A stretch of 64,000 bases of DNA from Nostocales cyanobacterium HT-58-2 (GCA_002163975.1 CP019636.1:2987001-3051000); one strand, 5' to 3'; positions 1-9,672 are shown, counted from the first letter of the stretch. A program made the numbers and translations. Notes: generated from the letters alone by a model not told the origin.

Positions 1-955
1 TAATGACTGTGCCTCGACTATCTAAGACAGAATGGTGGAAGTTAAATCCATTCAAGTTAAATGCCATCACGCATATACCCAGTGCAGCAAACCATATACC
101 TACTGTTGGCAAAGTAGCTAAAAGCAAATGAAAAGTCCGGTGATTTTTACTGCTAAAAATAGGAAGCAGCAAACGACCCAGAAAACTATAGTGACTCACT
201 AAAAAGCTATAAGTAGTTGTAGATTGACCAAATTTATACCCTGCTTCTGGAGGTTCATTTTCGTTAGTTAACCGAAAGATTGTTGAACTGACTAATGATC
301 CGTGCAAAGTACTAAAGAGTGCGCCGCCAAAAACTCCAGCAACCCCTAGCATATGGAAGGGATGCATTAAGATATTATGGTCTGCTTGAAATGCCATCAT
401 GAAATGAAAAGTACCTGCAATACCCAAAGGTAGACCATCAGAAAAGCTTCCTTGACCAATAGGGTAAATCAGCAAAACTGCCGTTGTTGCCATTGCTGGT
501 GCAGAAAAAGCGACGGCAATCCATGGGCGTGAACCCAGGCGATAGCTTAATTCCCAAAGTCGCCCTAAGTAACACCAAATACCAATAAGAAAATGCAGTA
601 CTATCAATTGGTAAGGACCACCATTGTAGAGCCATTCATCCAGGGAAGCGGCTTCCCAAACTGGATAAAAGTGCAAACCAATAGCGGCAGAGGTTGGCAC
701 AACAGCAGCTGTTATTAAGTTATTACCGTCCATTAAAGAACCCATCACTGGCTCTCTAATGCCCTCCATGTCTACGCCAGGAGCAGCAACATAAGCCAAG
801 ATAAAACAGGTGGTGGCTACTAGCATAGTAGGAATCATCAAAATGCCAAACCAGCCAATGTAGAGGCGATTTTCAGTGCTGGTTATCCACGCGCAAAAAA
901 TATCCCATAGTTTGGAGAAATCGAGTTCCTTTCGACGCCGAACAATGGTGCTCAT
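1..955 (-). CDS. psbA: Photosystem II D1 protein, divergent paralogue (partial)
   Basis: Reading the complement from ATG at 955 gives 318 residues of an open frame that runs off the left edge. It is a five-helix D1 reaction-centre protein, recognised from stretches such as [30 protein letters not shown] and HNILMHPFH. Residues matching Tyr-Z (Y164 here, Y161 in standard D1), D170 (D173), H190 (H193), H198, H215, H252 and H272 are kept. Several normally fixed positions differ: E189 is Asp (D192), Q130 is Leu (L133), Y147 is Phe (F150), and the usual PSSNAIG is PTSAAIG. The loop before the last helix is also unusual. The C-terminal Mn ligands (H332, E333, H337, D342) lie outside the window. It is therefore a non-standard D1, perhaps of the rogue/sentinel or low-oxygen type; which type cannot be decided here. 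Confidence 0.9.
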   Translation of the reverse strand, partial: MSTIVRRRKELDFSKLWDIFCAWITSTENRLYIGWFGILMIPTMLVATTCFILAYVAAPGVDMEGIREPVMGSLMDGNNLITAAVVPTSAAIGLHFYPVWEAASLDEWLYNGGPYQLIVLHFLIGIWCYLGRLWELSYRLGSRPWIAVAFSAPAMATTAVLLIYPIGQGSFSDGLPLGIAGTFHFMMAFQADHNILMHPFHMLGVAGVFGGALFSTLHGSLVSSTIFRLTNENEPPEAGYKFGQSTTTYSFLVSHYSFLGRLLLPIFSSKNHRTFHLLLATLPTVGIWFAALGICVMAFNLNGFNFHHSVLDSRGTVI

Positions 956-1503
956 TGTATCTTTATCCTATCTGAAGAGAAGGCTCGGAATTTTGATAAA
1001 AAGAGTCTGAAAAAAATAACTTGCAGCGTTTTCCAGATTTCTCTTATTAGGTTTTAAGTCGCAAATTTAGCAGTATAAACGTGTTTTTGTTGCTAACGTT
1101 ACAAACCACTAAATTTTAGATTTTCTCCGAGCACTCCAATTATAGAAAAATTATGAGCTAGATTTACCAATAGATTAAATTTATTTTGAAGCTTACTATA
1201 TTTGGGTTGTATCTGGTTTTGGTGAGCATTGCCCACTCTAAAGATACTTAAAATTTTAAAAAATAAAACCAAATTGGTATATATTGAACAATAATTGAAA
1301 ATAACTAACTAAAAGTTAATAAGGGAAGCCAAGGCTTCCCCTATCCTAAGAACTTGCAAGTAAAATTCAAGACATGATTACACAAGTGAATAATGATTTC
1401 TATCTGAATTGAATTGTGGCTGATAATAAGCAATTAAGCACTAATTGAAAACTTTTCTCAGATCTGTGTCGTACAATACTACAGTTTTTTATGGAATTTT
1501 ATA
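956..1503. other. Intergenic region upstream of psbA-like gene
   Basis: AT-rich 548-bp gap between the stress-protein gene and the D1 gene, both on the minus strand. It must hold the psbA promoter and leader. I see no convincing gene, strong hairpin or known operator in it. Confidence 0.5.
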
Positions 1504-2031
1504 TTAAACTGAAGTTGTGTCAAGCAATTGAGAAGCTTCTTTACTCTCATGAGTTGGTCCTTGTATTGTCAAAACTGAGCAGTGAGCATTGTGCAGGACG
1601 TAATTGCTGACACTACCTAGGAAAAACTCACTTAATCCTCTGCGACCTCGACGACCCACTACAATTAAGTCAGCCTGCCAACTACGAGCAACTTCACAAA
1701 TAACTCGACCAGGATCGCCAAGATTTTGAGAAAATTCTGTTTTCACACCCATGCGTAATGCTTGCTCAGCAAAAGAGCGCAGCATATCTAGCCTTTCTTG
1801 CTTTAATTGTTCCCATTGCTCCATATATTTATTCACAGCTTGAGTCTGTAAAGTCGGGTAAACACTATTAGGTGGTAGCAATACAGGGTTTAAGTATCCT
1901 CCATCGAAGGGAGAGAGAATATGTAGTAACATCACATCCCCGTGTACTGCTTCTGCTAAAGCAATGGCTTCATGAAAAATGTGCTGACTAATTTCAGAAT
2001 TTTCTAAGGCAACAAGAATTTTATGATACAT
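1504..2031 (-). CDS. Universal stress protein, UspA family
   Basis: A 175-residue single-domain UspA protein. It opens with the typical MYHKILVALENSE strand and has the C-terminal nucleotide-binding motif G-2x-G-9x-G-S (GRRGRRGLSEFFLGS), so it belongs to the ATP-binding subgroup. A longer than usual loop (about residues 42-80) follows the second strand. Members are soluble proteins induced by starvation or oxidative stress; the target is unknown. It lies upstream of the D1 gene on the same strand but 548 bp away, so co-transcription is doubtful. Confidence 0.9.
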   Translation of the reverse strand: MYHKILVALENSEISQHIFHEAIALAEAVHGDVMLLHILSPFDGGYLNPVLLPPNSVYPTLQTQAVNKYMEQWEQLKQERLDMLRSFAEQALRMGVKTEFSQNLGDPGRVICEVARSWQADLIVVGRRGRRGLSEFFLGSVSNYVLHNAHCSVLTIQGPTHESKEASQLLDTTSV

Positions 2032-2346
2032 AGTTATTCGTCCTTAACTACGGAAAAAGTTCAGCAGTATGCATATGCTTCACTTGTCTCACACCTAACA
2101 TTTATAAGGAGAAAGTTTGAGAATCTTGTGAGGGTACGAGTCAACAAAAACTTTTATAGACTGATATTTTTGCAGAAGCTATAACTCAGCAATTATGTAT
2201 ATATATTACGAAAAATAAAAGTTTTTCAGTATTCCTCACGAGTTTCTCACAATTGCAATTTACTTTTAAAGTATGAAAAGTTCAATTTTTTATTGACCGC
2301 TCTCATTTACCTAGAACCCATTTAGTATCAAAACCTTAATACATTT
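2032..2346. other. Divergent intergenic region
   Basis: AT-rich 315-bp gap between the minus-strand stress-protein gene and the plus-strand zinc-ribbon gene. It should contain both promoters. No specific site is recognised. Confidence 0.4.
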
Positions 2347-2619
2347 ATGAATAACTGTCCTTGCTGTTCCCGCCCACTTTTACGCCACATACGTCATCAG
2401 GAAATTTACTGGTTTTGCCGTAGCTGCTGGCAAGAGATGCCAGTATTTAATGAACAGCAGTACACTTTATTGCCTAACGGTTATATCAAGGAATTTCCTA
2501 GAAAACTTGAAAAAAGAGAAAAGAGCAACCTGCTTTGTTTGAATAAGGCACAATCCATAACTGGTTGGATAGGAGTGCAAACTTTGCCTGAAATTGTAAA
2601 AACGCCAGATTTCTATTAA
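2347..2619 (+). CDS. Small zinc-ribbon protein
   Basis: A 90-residue protein with two CxxC knuckles (CPCC near residue 4 and CRSC near residue 24) that could bind one zinc ion. The rest is basic and then poorly defined. Similar small zinc-ribbon proteins are common in filamentous cyanobacteria, often near signalling genes; no function is known to me. A hairpin with a T-run follows it, which supports an independent short transcript. Confidence 0.6.
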   Translation: MNNCPCCSRPLLRHIRHQEIYWFCRSCWQEMPVFNEQQYTLLPNGYIKEFPRKLEKREKSNLLCLNKAQSITGWIGVQTLPEIVKTPDFY

Positions 2620-2674
2620 TTTGCCTAGTTTCTTTGTTTTGATGATAAATTTCCAATTGTTCCTTGCGTGAACT

Positions 2675-2705
2675 CCTCGAATTGATTCGAGGGGTTTTTA
2701 TTTTT
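2675..2705 (+). terminator. Rho-independent terminator after the zinc-ribbon gene
   Basis: CCTCGAAT (2675-2682) pairs exactly with ATTCGAGG (2685-2692), followed by GGTTTTTATTTTT. Stem plus T-run is the classic intrinsic terminator pattern and lies 56 bp after the stop codon. Confidence 0.75.
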
Positions 2706-2851
2706 AAGGTTTGTAAATTTATCTTTGACATTTATTAATAAAAATAAAAAAATCACAATACCTCTTTTAAAATTAACATTAGTACAGTTTTTTATACTTA
2801 TATTTAAAACATTTGGATTAATAACCAATCTTTATAAAGAAAGTTTTTACA

Positions 2852-5800
2852 ATGAAGATATTAGTTGTAGAAGATGATCAGCTTGTAGCGCATGCTCTTT
2901 GTGCTGTCCTGACCAATCAAAACTACGTTGTGGAAGTCGCTCCTGATGGTCAGCTAGCGCTAGAATTAATTGAAATTTTTGATTACGATTTAATACTGCT
3001 TGATGTCATCTTACCAAGAGTAGACGGAATTAGCCTTTGCCGTCAAATCCGGTCTCAAGGTCTGCGGATGCCAATATTGCTCTTGACTGGGTGCGGTAGT
3101 AGTCACGAAAAAGCTATTGGCTTAGATGCAGGAGCAGATGATTACCTAGTTAAACCCTTTGATGAAGAAGAATTAGTTGCTCGTATACGAGCGCTATTGC
3201 GTCGCGGCAGTGTAGCATCACAACCAGTGCTAACTTGCGGTGATTTGCAGCTTGATCCTAAAACCTGCGAAGCAACTTATTCTGGTGAGCATTTATCCTT
3301 AACTCCCAAAGAGTATGCGCTGCTAGAACTTTTCTTGAGAAACAGTCGCCGCGTGTTTAGCTGTGGCATGATTTTAGAACATCTCTGGTCCTATGAAGAT
3401 ACTCCAGGTGAAGAAGCGGTTCGCACTCATATCAAAGGGTTACGACAGAAACTAAAAGCTGTGGGAGCATCTGGGGATTTAATTGAAACAGTTTATGGCA
3501 TTGGCTATCGACTTAAACAACCAGTCCACATAAAGCAGGCAAAAGATGGACATGACCAGAAGGAGGGTTTCTCTCTGGAAAAAACTGTCCGTTCCGTTGA
3601 AGCTACGCAAATGGGCACACAGAGTCCTTCTCCTGTTAGAGAGGCTGCACAAACGGACACGATATGCGAAGAGGAAGGCGCATTGCAAGGAGAGGAGACT
3701 AGCGTGCAATTGTCCGTTGACACGGGGAAGCAGCGCGTTGCCCAAAAAAGTTGTAACGAGGGTTTTCCTCCGGGTAAAGTTGGGAGCGTTCCCCCAAGTG
3801 TACAAACTGCCATGACACAGGGAAAAGACGCGGAGGATGAAGAAAAACTCCCTGTCTTATCTGGGCAGCAAATACTCTCAGGAGTTGCTGGAGTTTGGAA
3901 CAGATTTAAAGGACGGGTTGATGAACAGGTGACACTACTTGAGAATACTGCTGTTGCTTTAACCCAAAAAGCTCTGACTCAAAAACTCCGTAAGCAAGCA
4001 CAACAAGAAGCTCACACACTGGCTGGCTCATTGGGTACTTTTGGCTTTTGTCTCGGCTCAAAGGTGGCAAAAGAAATAGAGCAATTACTGAAATCCAGTA
4101 AAGCATTAACGACAGATGAAACAAACAAGTTGTGTCGTTTGGTCAAGCAATTGCGTCAGGAAATTGAGCAAAACCACAACGAAACTGTCTCTTCATCAAC
4201 TAGTGATGAGTCTCCTTTGCTGTTAGTGGTTGACCGTAATGCCCATCGGCAAGAGGCTCCACATTTACCTATTCTTGCTGAACAAATCGAAAAAGAATCT
4301 ACAGCCTGGGGTTTAAAAGTTGCGATCGCCACTAGTATTGAACAAGCAAGACATCATCTCTATCATCAACCTCCTAGTGTTGTACTCATTGACCCCACTA
4401 CTTTCCCAGATCAAGAAGACAGCTTCAGCTTCTTAGCAGAATTAAACCAATGCAAACCACCAGTACCAGTGTTTGTTTTTACAGAAAAAAGCGATTTTGC
4501 AAATCGTTTACAAGTTGCTCGCAGTGGTACGCATTCCTTTCTGCAAAAGCCTATGCCCATCCCCCAGGTCTTAGAGGCGATCGCACAAGTCTTACAAGAT
4601 GCTCCGCAAGCAGAAGCCCATGTATTGCTTGTTGACGATGACCCTAAAATAGGAGCAGTGTTACAAAGTTTACTTGGTCCCTGGGGAATTAAAGTGACAA
4701 CTCTCCAAAATCCGCAACGTTTCTGGGAAACTTTAGAAGCTGTTAAGCCAGATTTGCTCATTTTAGATGTAGAAATTCCTGAGGTTAGTGGTATAGAAAT
4801 TTGCCAAGTCGTTCGCAATGACCCGCACTGGAGTGAATTACCAATTCTGTTTTTAACAGTTCACAGTGATGCAAATATCGTCAATCAGGTGTTTGCAGTA
4901 GGTGCAGATGATTTTGTCAGCAAGCCGATCATTGGTCCAGAACTGGTGACTCGTATTATTAATCGGCTTGAGAGGATAAAACTGCGGCAGCGTATTACTC
5001 ACCAAGCTAAATCAGACTTGAATGAGTATCAAAGGACACAAGAAGAACTACGAAACTCTCAAGCCCGTTTTGCTGGTATTGTATCAATTGCAGATGATGC
5101 AATTATTTCGATTGATAGCAAACAATGTATTAGTTTGTTTAATCAAGGAGCCGAGAAAATTTTTGGCTACTCGGCAGATGAAATTCTTGGACAACCCTTA
5201 GACATACTATTGCCATTGCGATACACTCAATCGCATCGTCAGTATGTAGCTGATTTTGGTCAATCTGCAAAAGTTGCTCGGAAGATGGGAGAACGCCGCG
5301 AGATTTATGGTCGTCGAAAAGACGGTACAGAATTTCCCGCAGAAGCTTCCATTTCCAAGTTAAAACTTGGGGAAGAATTTGTATACACTGTTTACTTGCA
5401 TGACATTAGTGATCGCAAACAAGTCGAACAGATGAAGGACGAGTTTGTTTCTGTCGTCAGTCACGAACTCCGCACACCCCTAACTTCCATTCATGGCTCT
5501 TTGGGAATGCTTGCAAGCGGTTTGATTAAACCTGACTCAGCACAGGGAAAACGCCTGCTACAAATTGCAGTAGACAGTACTGAACGCTTAGTCAGATTGA
5601 TCAACGATATTCTCGACATCGAGCGCATTGAATCTGGCAAAGTGAAGATGGAAAAACAAATGTGCAATGTGACTGATGTGATTGCACAAGCAGTGAATGT
5701 GATGCAGCCTCTCGCCAACAAAGCCGGAATCACTCTGGCTGTTTCTAGTTTATCCCAACAGTTCTGGGTAGATCAGGACCGCATTGTCCAGACTCTGACT

Positions 5801-6961
5801 AACCTCTTAAGTAATGCCATCAAATTTTCGCCTGTTGGTTCTACCGTCTGGTTAACTGCCGAAATTCAACAAGACACGGCGGAAACATTGTCCCTCTCCC
5901 CATCTGCTGCTATATTATTCACAATTCGTGATCAAGGGCGTGGTATTCCAGCTAATAAAATCAATAGTATTTTTGAACGCTTTCAACAAGTTGACTCTTC
6001 AGATTCCCGCAATCATGATGGTACTGGTTTAGGGTTAGCAATTTGCAAGAGCATTGTACAACAACATGGCGGACGCATTTGGGTTGAAAGTGTTCTTGGA
6101 GAAGGTAGCACCTTTTACTTTACTGTACCTCATCTGCCTCATTTGCCTCATTTGCCTCATCTACCTCAGCTGCCTTTGGTGCTAGTTTGTGACGACGATG
6201 CTGAAATCCTGACAAAACTCCAAGATTTATTAGAAAATCAGGGTTATCGTGTCATCACTGTGGCTTCTGGAGAAGCAGCGATCGCCGTTGCTGCTACCGA
6301 ACATCCAGATGTGATTTTACTGGATCTGCTTATGCCTGGGATGAATGGTTGGGAAACTATGGCTGTTTTAAAAGAACAGGTAGATACTCAGAATATTCCA
6401 ATTATCATTTGCAGTGTCTGCTCACCCACTCATAGTAGCCAAAAGAATACAGACTTTGTTGATTGGGTGAGCAAGCCCTTGGAGGAAAGCTCGTTGTTTG
6501 AGTCTCTCACACAAGTGCTGAAAAATACTTCAAAACGAGTTCGTGTTTTGCTTGTTGAGGATGACACCGATTTGGCAGAAGTTTTGGTAATGTTATTTGA
6601 ACATCATGGCATTGAAACGTTTGTTGCGAAAACCGGGAAAGAGGCAATTCGCCTTAGTCAAGAAGTCAATCCCGATATGCTCATCCTTGACTTAGTTCTA
6701 CCTGAATTGGATGGGTTTGCTGTAGTGGAATGGTTGCAACAGCATAATCGACTGAATACAATTCCTCTGATGATTTACTCCGCAAAAGAATTAGACGAAT
6801 CTGAAAGAACGCGACTCAAATTAGGGCACACAGAATTTCTTAAAAAAGGGCAAGTTACAGCTCAGGAATTTGAACAGCGTGTCATGAATTTACTTCAGCG
6901 GATGACTCATAATTCTAAACAGGATGGTAGTAATGGCAATCAAGCGAATTTTGGTGGTTGA
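2852..6961 (+). CDS. Multidomain hybrid phosphorelay protein (REC-wHTH-Hpt-REC-REC-PAS-HisKA-HATPase-REC-REC)
   Basis: A 1369-residue soluble signalling protein. In order: an OmpR-type receiver (phospho-Asp D51, T79, K101) and winged-helix DNA-binding domain (about 125-225); a variable linker; an Hpt-like helical domain around AHTLAGSLGTFGF; a degenerate receiver; a second receiver with LLILDVEIPE; a PAS domain; a histidine kinase core with SHELRTPL (phospho-His H871) and an ATPase domain ending GTGLGLAICKSIV; and two C-terminal receivers (LLDLLMPGMNG and LILDLVLPELDG). A PHL-repeat linker joins the ATPase domain to the next receiver. No transmembrane segment is seen, so the signal is probably cytoplasmic. 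The DNA-binding module means one chain could both receive phosphate and act on a promoter. The next gene overlaps it and encodes another receiver. Confidence 0.93.
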   Translation: MKILVVEDDQLVAHALCAVLTNQNYVVEVAPDGQLALELIEIFDYDLILLDVILPRVDGISLCRQIRSQGLRMPILLLTGCGSSHEKAIGLDAGADDYLVKPFDEEELVARIRALLRRGSVASQPVLTCGDLQLDPKTCEATYSGEHLSLTPKEYALLELFLRNSRRVFSCGMILEHLWSYEDTPGEEAVRTHIKGLRQKLKAVGASGDLIETVYGIGYRLKQPVHIKQAKDGHDQKEGFSLEKTVRSVEATQMGTQSPSPVREAAQTDTICEEEGALQGEETSVQLSVDTGKQRVAQKSCNEGFPPGKVGSVPPSVQTAMTQGKDAEDEEKLPVLSGQQILSGVAGVWNRFKGRVDEQVTLLENTAVALTQKALTQKLRKQAQQEAHTLAGSLGTFGFCLGSKVAKEIEQLLKSSKALTTDETNKLCRLVKQLRQEIEQNHNETVSSSTSDESPLLLVVDRNAHRQEAPHLPILAEQIEKESTAWGLKVAIATSIEQARHHLYHQPPSVVLIDPTTFPDQEDSFSFLAELNQCKPPVPVFVFTEKSDFANRLQVARSGTHSFLQKPMPIPQVLEAIAQVLQDAPQAEAHVLLVDDDPKIGAVLQSLLGPWGIKVTTLQNPQRFWETLEAVKPDLLILDVEIPEVSGIEICQVVRNDPHWSELPILFLTVHSDANIVNQVFAVGADDFVSKPIIGPELVTRIINRLERIKLRQRITHQAKSDLNEYQRTQEELRNSQARFAGIVSIADDAIISIDSKQCISLFNQGAEKIFGYSADEILGQPLDILLPLRYTQSHRQYVADFGQSAKVARKMGERREIYGRRKDGTEFPAEASISKLKLGEEFVYTVYLHDISDRKQVEQMKDEFVSVVSHELRTPLTSIHGSLGMLASGLIKPDSAQGKRLLQIAVDSTERLVRLINDILDIERIESGKVKMEKQMCNVTDVIAQAVNVMQPLANKAGITLAVSSLSQQFWVDQDRIVQTLTNLLSNAIKFSPVGSTVWLTAEIQQDTAETLSLSPSAAILFTIRDQGRGIPANKINSIFERFQQVDSSDSRNHDGTGLGLAICKSIVQQHGGRIWVESVLGEGSTFYFTVPHLPHLPHLPHLPQLPLVLVCDDDAEILTKLQDLLENQGYRVITVASGEAAIAVAATEHPDVILLDLLMPGMNGWETMAVLKEQVDTQNIPIIICSVCSPTHSSQKNTDFVDWVSKPLEESSLFESLTQVLKNTSKRVRVLLVEDDTDLAEVLVMLFEHHGIETFVAKTGKEAIRLSQEVNPDMLILDLVLPELDGFAVVEWLQQHNRLNTIPLMIYSAKELDESERTRLKLGHTEFLKKGQVTAQEFEQRVMNLLQRMTHNSKQDGSNGNQANFGG

Positions 6962-7313
6962 TAACGAGCAGTATATTCAAGAAGTGACCAAGATTTGCTT
7001 GGAAACGGTAGCAGGTTGGGAAGTGCTGACAGCAGCGTCTGGCAAAGAAGGCATCACCAAAGCCGAAAATTTCCAACCAAATGCGATTCTACTAGATGTG
7101 ATGATGCCAGATATGGATGGTCTGACAACCTTTCAAAAGCTCCAGGCAAATCCTGCAACTCAAGCTATTCCAGTCATTTTGTTAACAGCAAAGATACAAT
7201 CTTCAGACCGACGTCGCTATGCTCAAATGGGAATAAGAGCAGCGATCGCCAAACCCTTTAATCCTCTGGAACTTGCAAATCAAGTCGCTAATGCCTTGGG
7301 TTGGACCTTCTAA
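6933..7313 (+). CDS. Single-domain response regulator (CheY-like)
   Basis: A receiver-only protein of 126 residues from the ATG at 6933 (an in-frame ATG also occurs at 6924). The acidic pocket (VVDNE), phospho-Asp in ILLDVMMPDMDG, the Thr of LLTAK and the Lys of AKPFNP are present. Its start overlaps the end of the large hybrid kinase by about 29 bp, so the two are translationally coupled and this protein is probably a phosphate acceptor of that kinase. It has no output domain. Confidence 0.9.
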   Translation: MAIKRILVVDNEQYIQEVTKICLETVAGWEVLTAASGKEGITKAENFQPNAILLDVMMPDMDGLTTFQKLQANPATQAIPVILLTAKIQSSDRRRYAQMGIRAAIAKPFNPLELANQVANALGWTF

Positions 7314-7334
7314 GCAATTGTAAAGGGAAAATTT

Positions 7335-7823
7335 TCACCGATGGTTTGACTTTTGCTGCTGCAGAGCTGTACGCATTGCTTCTCGACCAAGCATAAACAT
7401 CCCTGCTACGCCCAAACAGACAAACCAGACATACTGATACCAATATTTTCCAATTTGCTGTACTGTACTCAGTTGTGGATGCAGTGTATTCAGGTACAGC
7501 AACAGCACAGCTATCATCAAAGCCCCAAACCCCACAAAACTCAAACCAACTCCAATGCGTGCAGGTCGAAGCTCCCAGTCGCTAATCTTGTCTAGCTCAA
7601 CCTCGGCTAACTCCTTCAAAGAGTCCTCTGCTACAGACGAAGCAGCTTCCACACGCCTAGCCACCTGTGGGGACAAAATTGGCACAATGGTTGCTACTGT
7701 AGGACGTCGCAACAAAGCTTCAGTATCTCGTAGCAATTCCAGAGACTTACGAGAAACCGATGGCTGAGCAAATTCTACTTTTTGTGAAGCAGTTCGGGTG
7801 GTGGTTTGGGGTTCAAAGTCCAT
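7335..7823 (-). CDS. Hypothetical membrane protein
   Basis: 162 residues: a charged N-terminal half (about 1-85) and two predicted transmembrane helices (about 92-112, FVGFGALMIAVLLLYL, and about 130-147, YVWFVCLGVAGMFML) followed by a short basic tail. I do not recognise a named family. It converges with the receiver gene. The N-terminal part looks cytosolic and may be a coiled coil around EDSLKELAEVELDKI. Confidence 0.6.
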   Translation of the reverse strand: MDFEPQTTTRTASQKVEFAQPSVSRKSLELLRDTEALLRRPTVATIVPILSPQVARRVEAASSVAEDSLKELAEVELDKISDWELRPARIGVGLSFVGFGALMIAVLLLYLNTLHPQLSTVQQIGKYWYQYVWFVCLGVAGMFMLGREAMRTALQQQKSNHR

Positions 7824-7940
7824 GGTAGTCTTTATAAGCAGCTAGCAGACATTGAAGCAAATAAAAAAATTTACTTTTTTACTTTATTCTACAAAGCGCT
7901 ACAAGAATGAGAGGCGTTGTTGAATAGAGAGATGACGAAC

Positions 7941-8393
7941 TTACATCGGTTCCCAGTAACTATTGGAGTCTGGATGGCTGTCATAATGTTCCATCGCCGT
8001 TTTTAGATCTGCAATGTGTCGATATGCCCACTCACCCAAGACTGCCAATGGCTCAACTAATGAAGTCCCCAGTGGAGTGAGTGAATATTCTACTCTTGGA
8101 GGAACGGTTGGGTACACCTCTCTCTCTATTAACCCGTACCGCTCTAAATTCCGCAGGTTTTGAATCAGCATTTTGGGCGATATACCGACAACTTGTTGCT
8201 TAAGTTCGCTATATCGCTTTTTGCCTTGGGTTAGAGCATAGACAATCAAAATTGTCCATTTATTGGCGATGCATTCAAGAACTTGATGCCCGGCGCAGCT
8301 TGTATCAAACAGATTCATCTTGGCAATCCGCTCAAGTGCTGGCTGAGGCAAGTAGCTCAATTGAGAACTGTTGAAATCATGATTTAGAGCCAT
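7941..8393 (-). CDS. HxlR-family transcriptional regulator
   Basis: About 150 residues from MALNHDF; an upstream in-frame ATG at 8402 gives three more residues. The winged helix of the HxlR/MarR-like family is clear: CIANKWTILIVYAL, RYSELKQQV, GISPKMLIQNLRNLERYGLI and the VEYSLTPLG wing. A Cys pair (C-x6-C) sits just before the DNA-binding domain, where redox-sensing relatives such as YodB and HypR carry their sensor cysteine. It is divergent from a quinone oxidoreductase gene with 92-101 bp between them, the usual arrangement for a repressor of quinone or electrophile detoxification (inference). Confidence 0.85.
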   Translation of the reverse strand: MALNHDFNSSQLSYLPQPALERIAKMNLFDTSCAGHQVLECIANKWTILIVYALTQGKKRYSELKQQVVGISPKMLIQNLRNLERYGLIEREVYPTVPPRVEYSLTPLGTSLVEPLAVLGEWAYRHIADLKTAMEHYDSHPDSNSYWEPM

Positions 8394-8494
8394 GTTTACC
8401 AATAAGTAACTATTGCACTTTGCTGTAAATCCTTACAAGCAGCAGTACTGCGATCGTAGTTTATGAATGTCAGTTTTTACAGGAGAGCAAAATT
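8394..8494. promoter_or_regulatory. Shared divergent promoter region, HxlR regulator / quinone reductase
   Basis: Short gap between the two divergent start codons. The plus-strand gene has an AGGAG ribosome binding site (CAGGAGAGCAAAATTATG). An operator for the HxlR protein is expected here, but no clear palindrome stands out. Confidence 0.45.
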
Positions 8495-9496
8495 ATGAAA
8501 GCTCTAGTGATTGAACAATTTGGCAGTTCCAGCGCGTTCAAGCAAACCGATATCACGACTCCAGAGGTTCTTCCGCATCACGTCCTAATTCAAGTAGCTG
8601 CGACGAGCGTCAATCCTGTTGATTATAAAATTAGACAAGGTATTGTGGCAGATATTGCCCCCAGTTTTCCAGCCGTTTTGCATGCAGATGTGGCAGGAAC
8701 GATCGCAGCAGTTGGAGCCGGCGTCAATCAGTTTAAAGTTGGGGATGAAGTGTACGCATGTGCGGGTGGTGTCAAAGGAATGGGGGGCGCGTTAGCCGAG
8801 TATATGCTAGCTGATGCCCACTTGGTTGCCCATAAACCAGAGTCACTCACGATGGCAGAGGCGGCGGCACTTCCCTTGGTTTCAATCACAGCCTGGGAAG
8901 GACTGATTGATCGCGCCAAAGTTCAGCCAGGACAAAAAGTGTTGGTGTACGGAGCAACTGGAGGAGTGGGACACATTGGAGTCCAACTGGCGAAGTGGGC
9001 AGGGGCAGAAGTCTATGCCCTGGTTTCCAGTGAAGAGAAAGCAGTGATAGCCCACAGCTTGGGAGCGGATATCACCATCAACTACCGCCATCAGCCTGTT
9101 GAGGAATTCGTGGTAGAACATACGGATGGTCAAGGTTTTGACGTAGTTTTTGATACAATAGGCAACGACAATCTTCAGAATGCTTTCAAAGCCGCAAAAT
9201 TAAATGGAATCGTCGTGTCGATCATTTCTCTATCTCAGCAAGACTTGACCTTACTTCATACAAAAGGGCTAACTCTGCATCTAGTTTTCATGTTGATTCC
9301 CATGCTGTTTGGTGTGAATCGTGCTCATCATGGAGAAATTTTGTCGAAACTGGCTCAAATGGTAGATGACGGCAAGATACGCCCTCTGCTCGATTCTAAA
9401 ACCTTCAGCATGACTGAAATTGCTTCTGCCCATCAATATGCTGAGTCAGGTCAAGCAATTGGCAAGGTTGTGCTGACACAATCATTTCATCTTTAA
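8495..9496 (+). CDS. NADPH:quinone oxidoreductase / zinc-independent MDR-family dehydrogenase
   Basis: A 333-residue medium-chain dehydrogenase/reductase. It has the GroES-like N-terminal domain (HVLIQVAATSVNPVDYKIRQG) and a Rossmann domain with the nucleotide-binding loop GATGGVGHIGVQLAKWAGAEV near residues 153-173. The structural and catalytic zinc cysteines of alcohol dehydrogenases are absent, which places it with QOR/zeta-crystallin reductases that act on quinones or enones using NADPH. The exact substrate is unknown. The divergent HxlR gene is probably its regulator. Confidence 0.87.
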   Translation: MKALVIEQFGSSSAFKQTDITTPEVLPHHVLIQVAATSVNPVDYKIRQGIVADIAPSFPAVLHADVAGTIAAVGAGVNQFKVGDEVYACAGGVKGMGGALAEYMLADAHLVAHKPESLTMAEAAALPLVSITAWEGLIDRAKVQPGQKVLVYGATGGVGHIGVQLAKWAGAEVYALVSSEEKAVIAHSLGADITINYRHQPVEEFVVEHTDGQGFDVVFDTIGNDNLQNAFKAAKLNGIVVSIISLSQQDLTLLHTKGLTLHLVFMLIPMLFGVNRAHHGEILSKLAQMVDDGKIRPLLDSKTFSMTEIASAHQYAESGQAIGKVVLTQSFHL

Positions 9497-9605
9497 GTCG
9501 CAGCTTCACACTATGAATGGAACAAACAAGTCAGATCCTCTTTTCTTCTGCCCTCTGTTTCTTGTAAAGTTATCAAACTTGTGACTCTAACCAGCCTCTA
9601 ATATG

Positions 9606-9632
9606 TCATTCCCAGGTTTTACCTGGGAATGA
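9606..9632. terminator. Perfect hairpin between convergent genes
   Basis: TCATTCCCAGGT (9606-9617) pairs exactly with ACCTGGGAATGA (9621-9632) around a TTT loop. It lies between the convergent quinone reductase and peroxiredoxin genes. There is no long T-run on either side, so it may be a weak bidirectional terminator or a dispersed repeat. Confidence 0.5.
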
Positions 9633-9672
9633 GTCAAGAACCAGTTAAGAAAAACTGACGCTGGCAAATACC

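Noticed and set aside
1..955. Chlorophyll f synthase (ChlF/super-rogue D1)
   Set aside because: The Gln-Asp pair expected near position 130 is absent (Leu-Trp here), and D170 and H190 positions are kept.
3479..3815. Frames overlapping the linker of the large phosphorelay protein
   Set aside because: They are shadows of the coding strand; the main frame continues without interruption.
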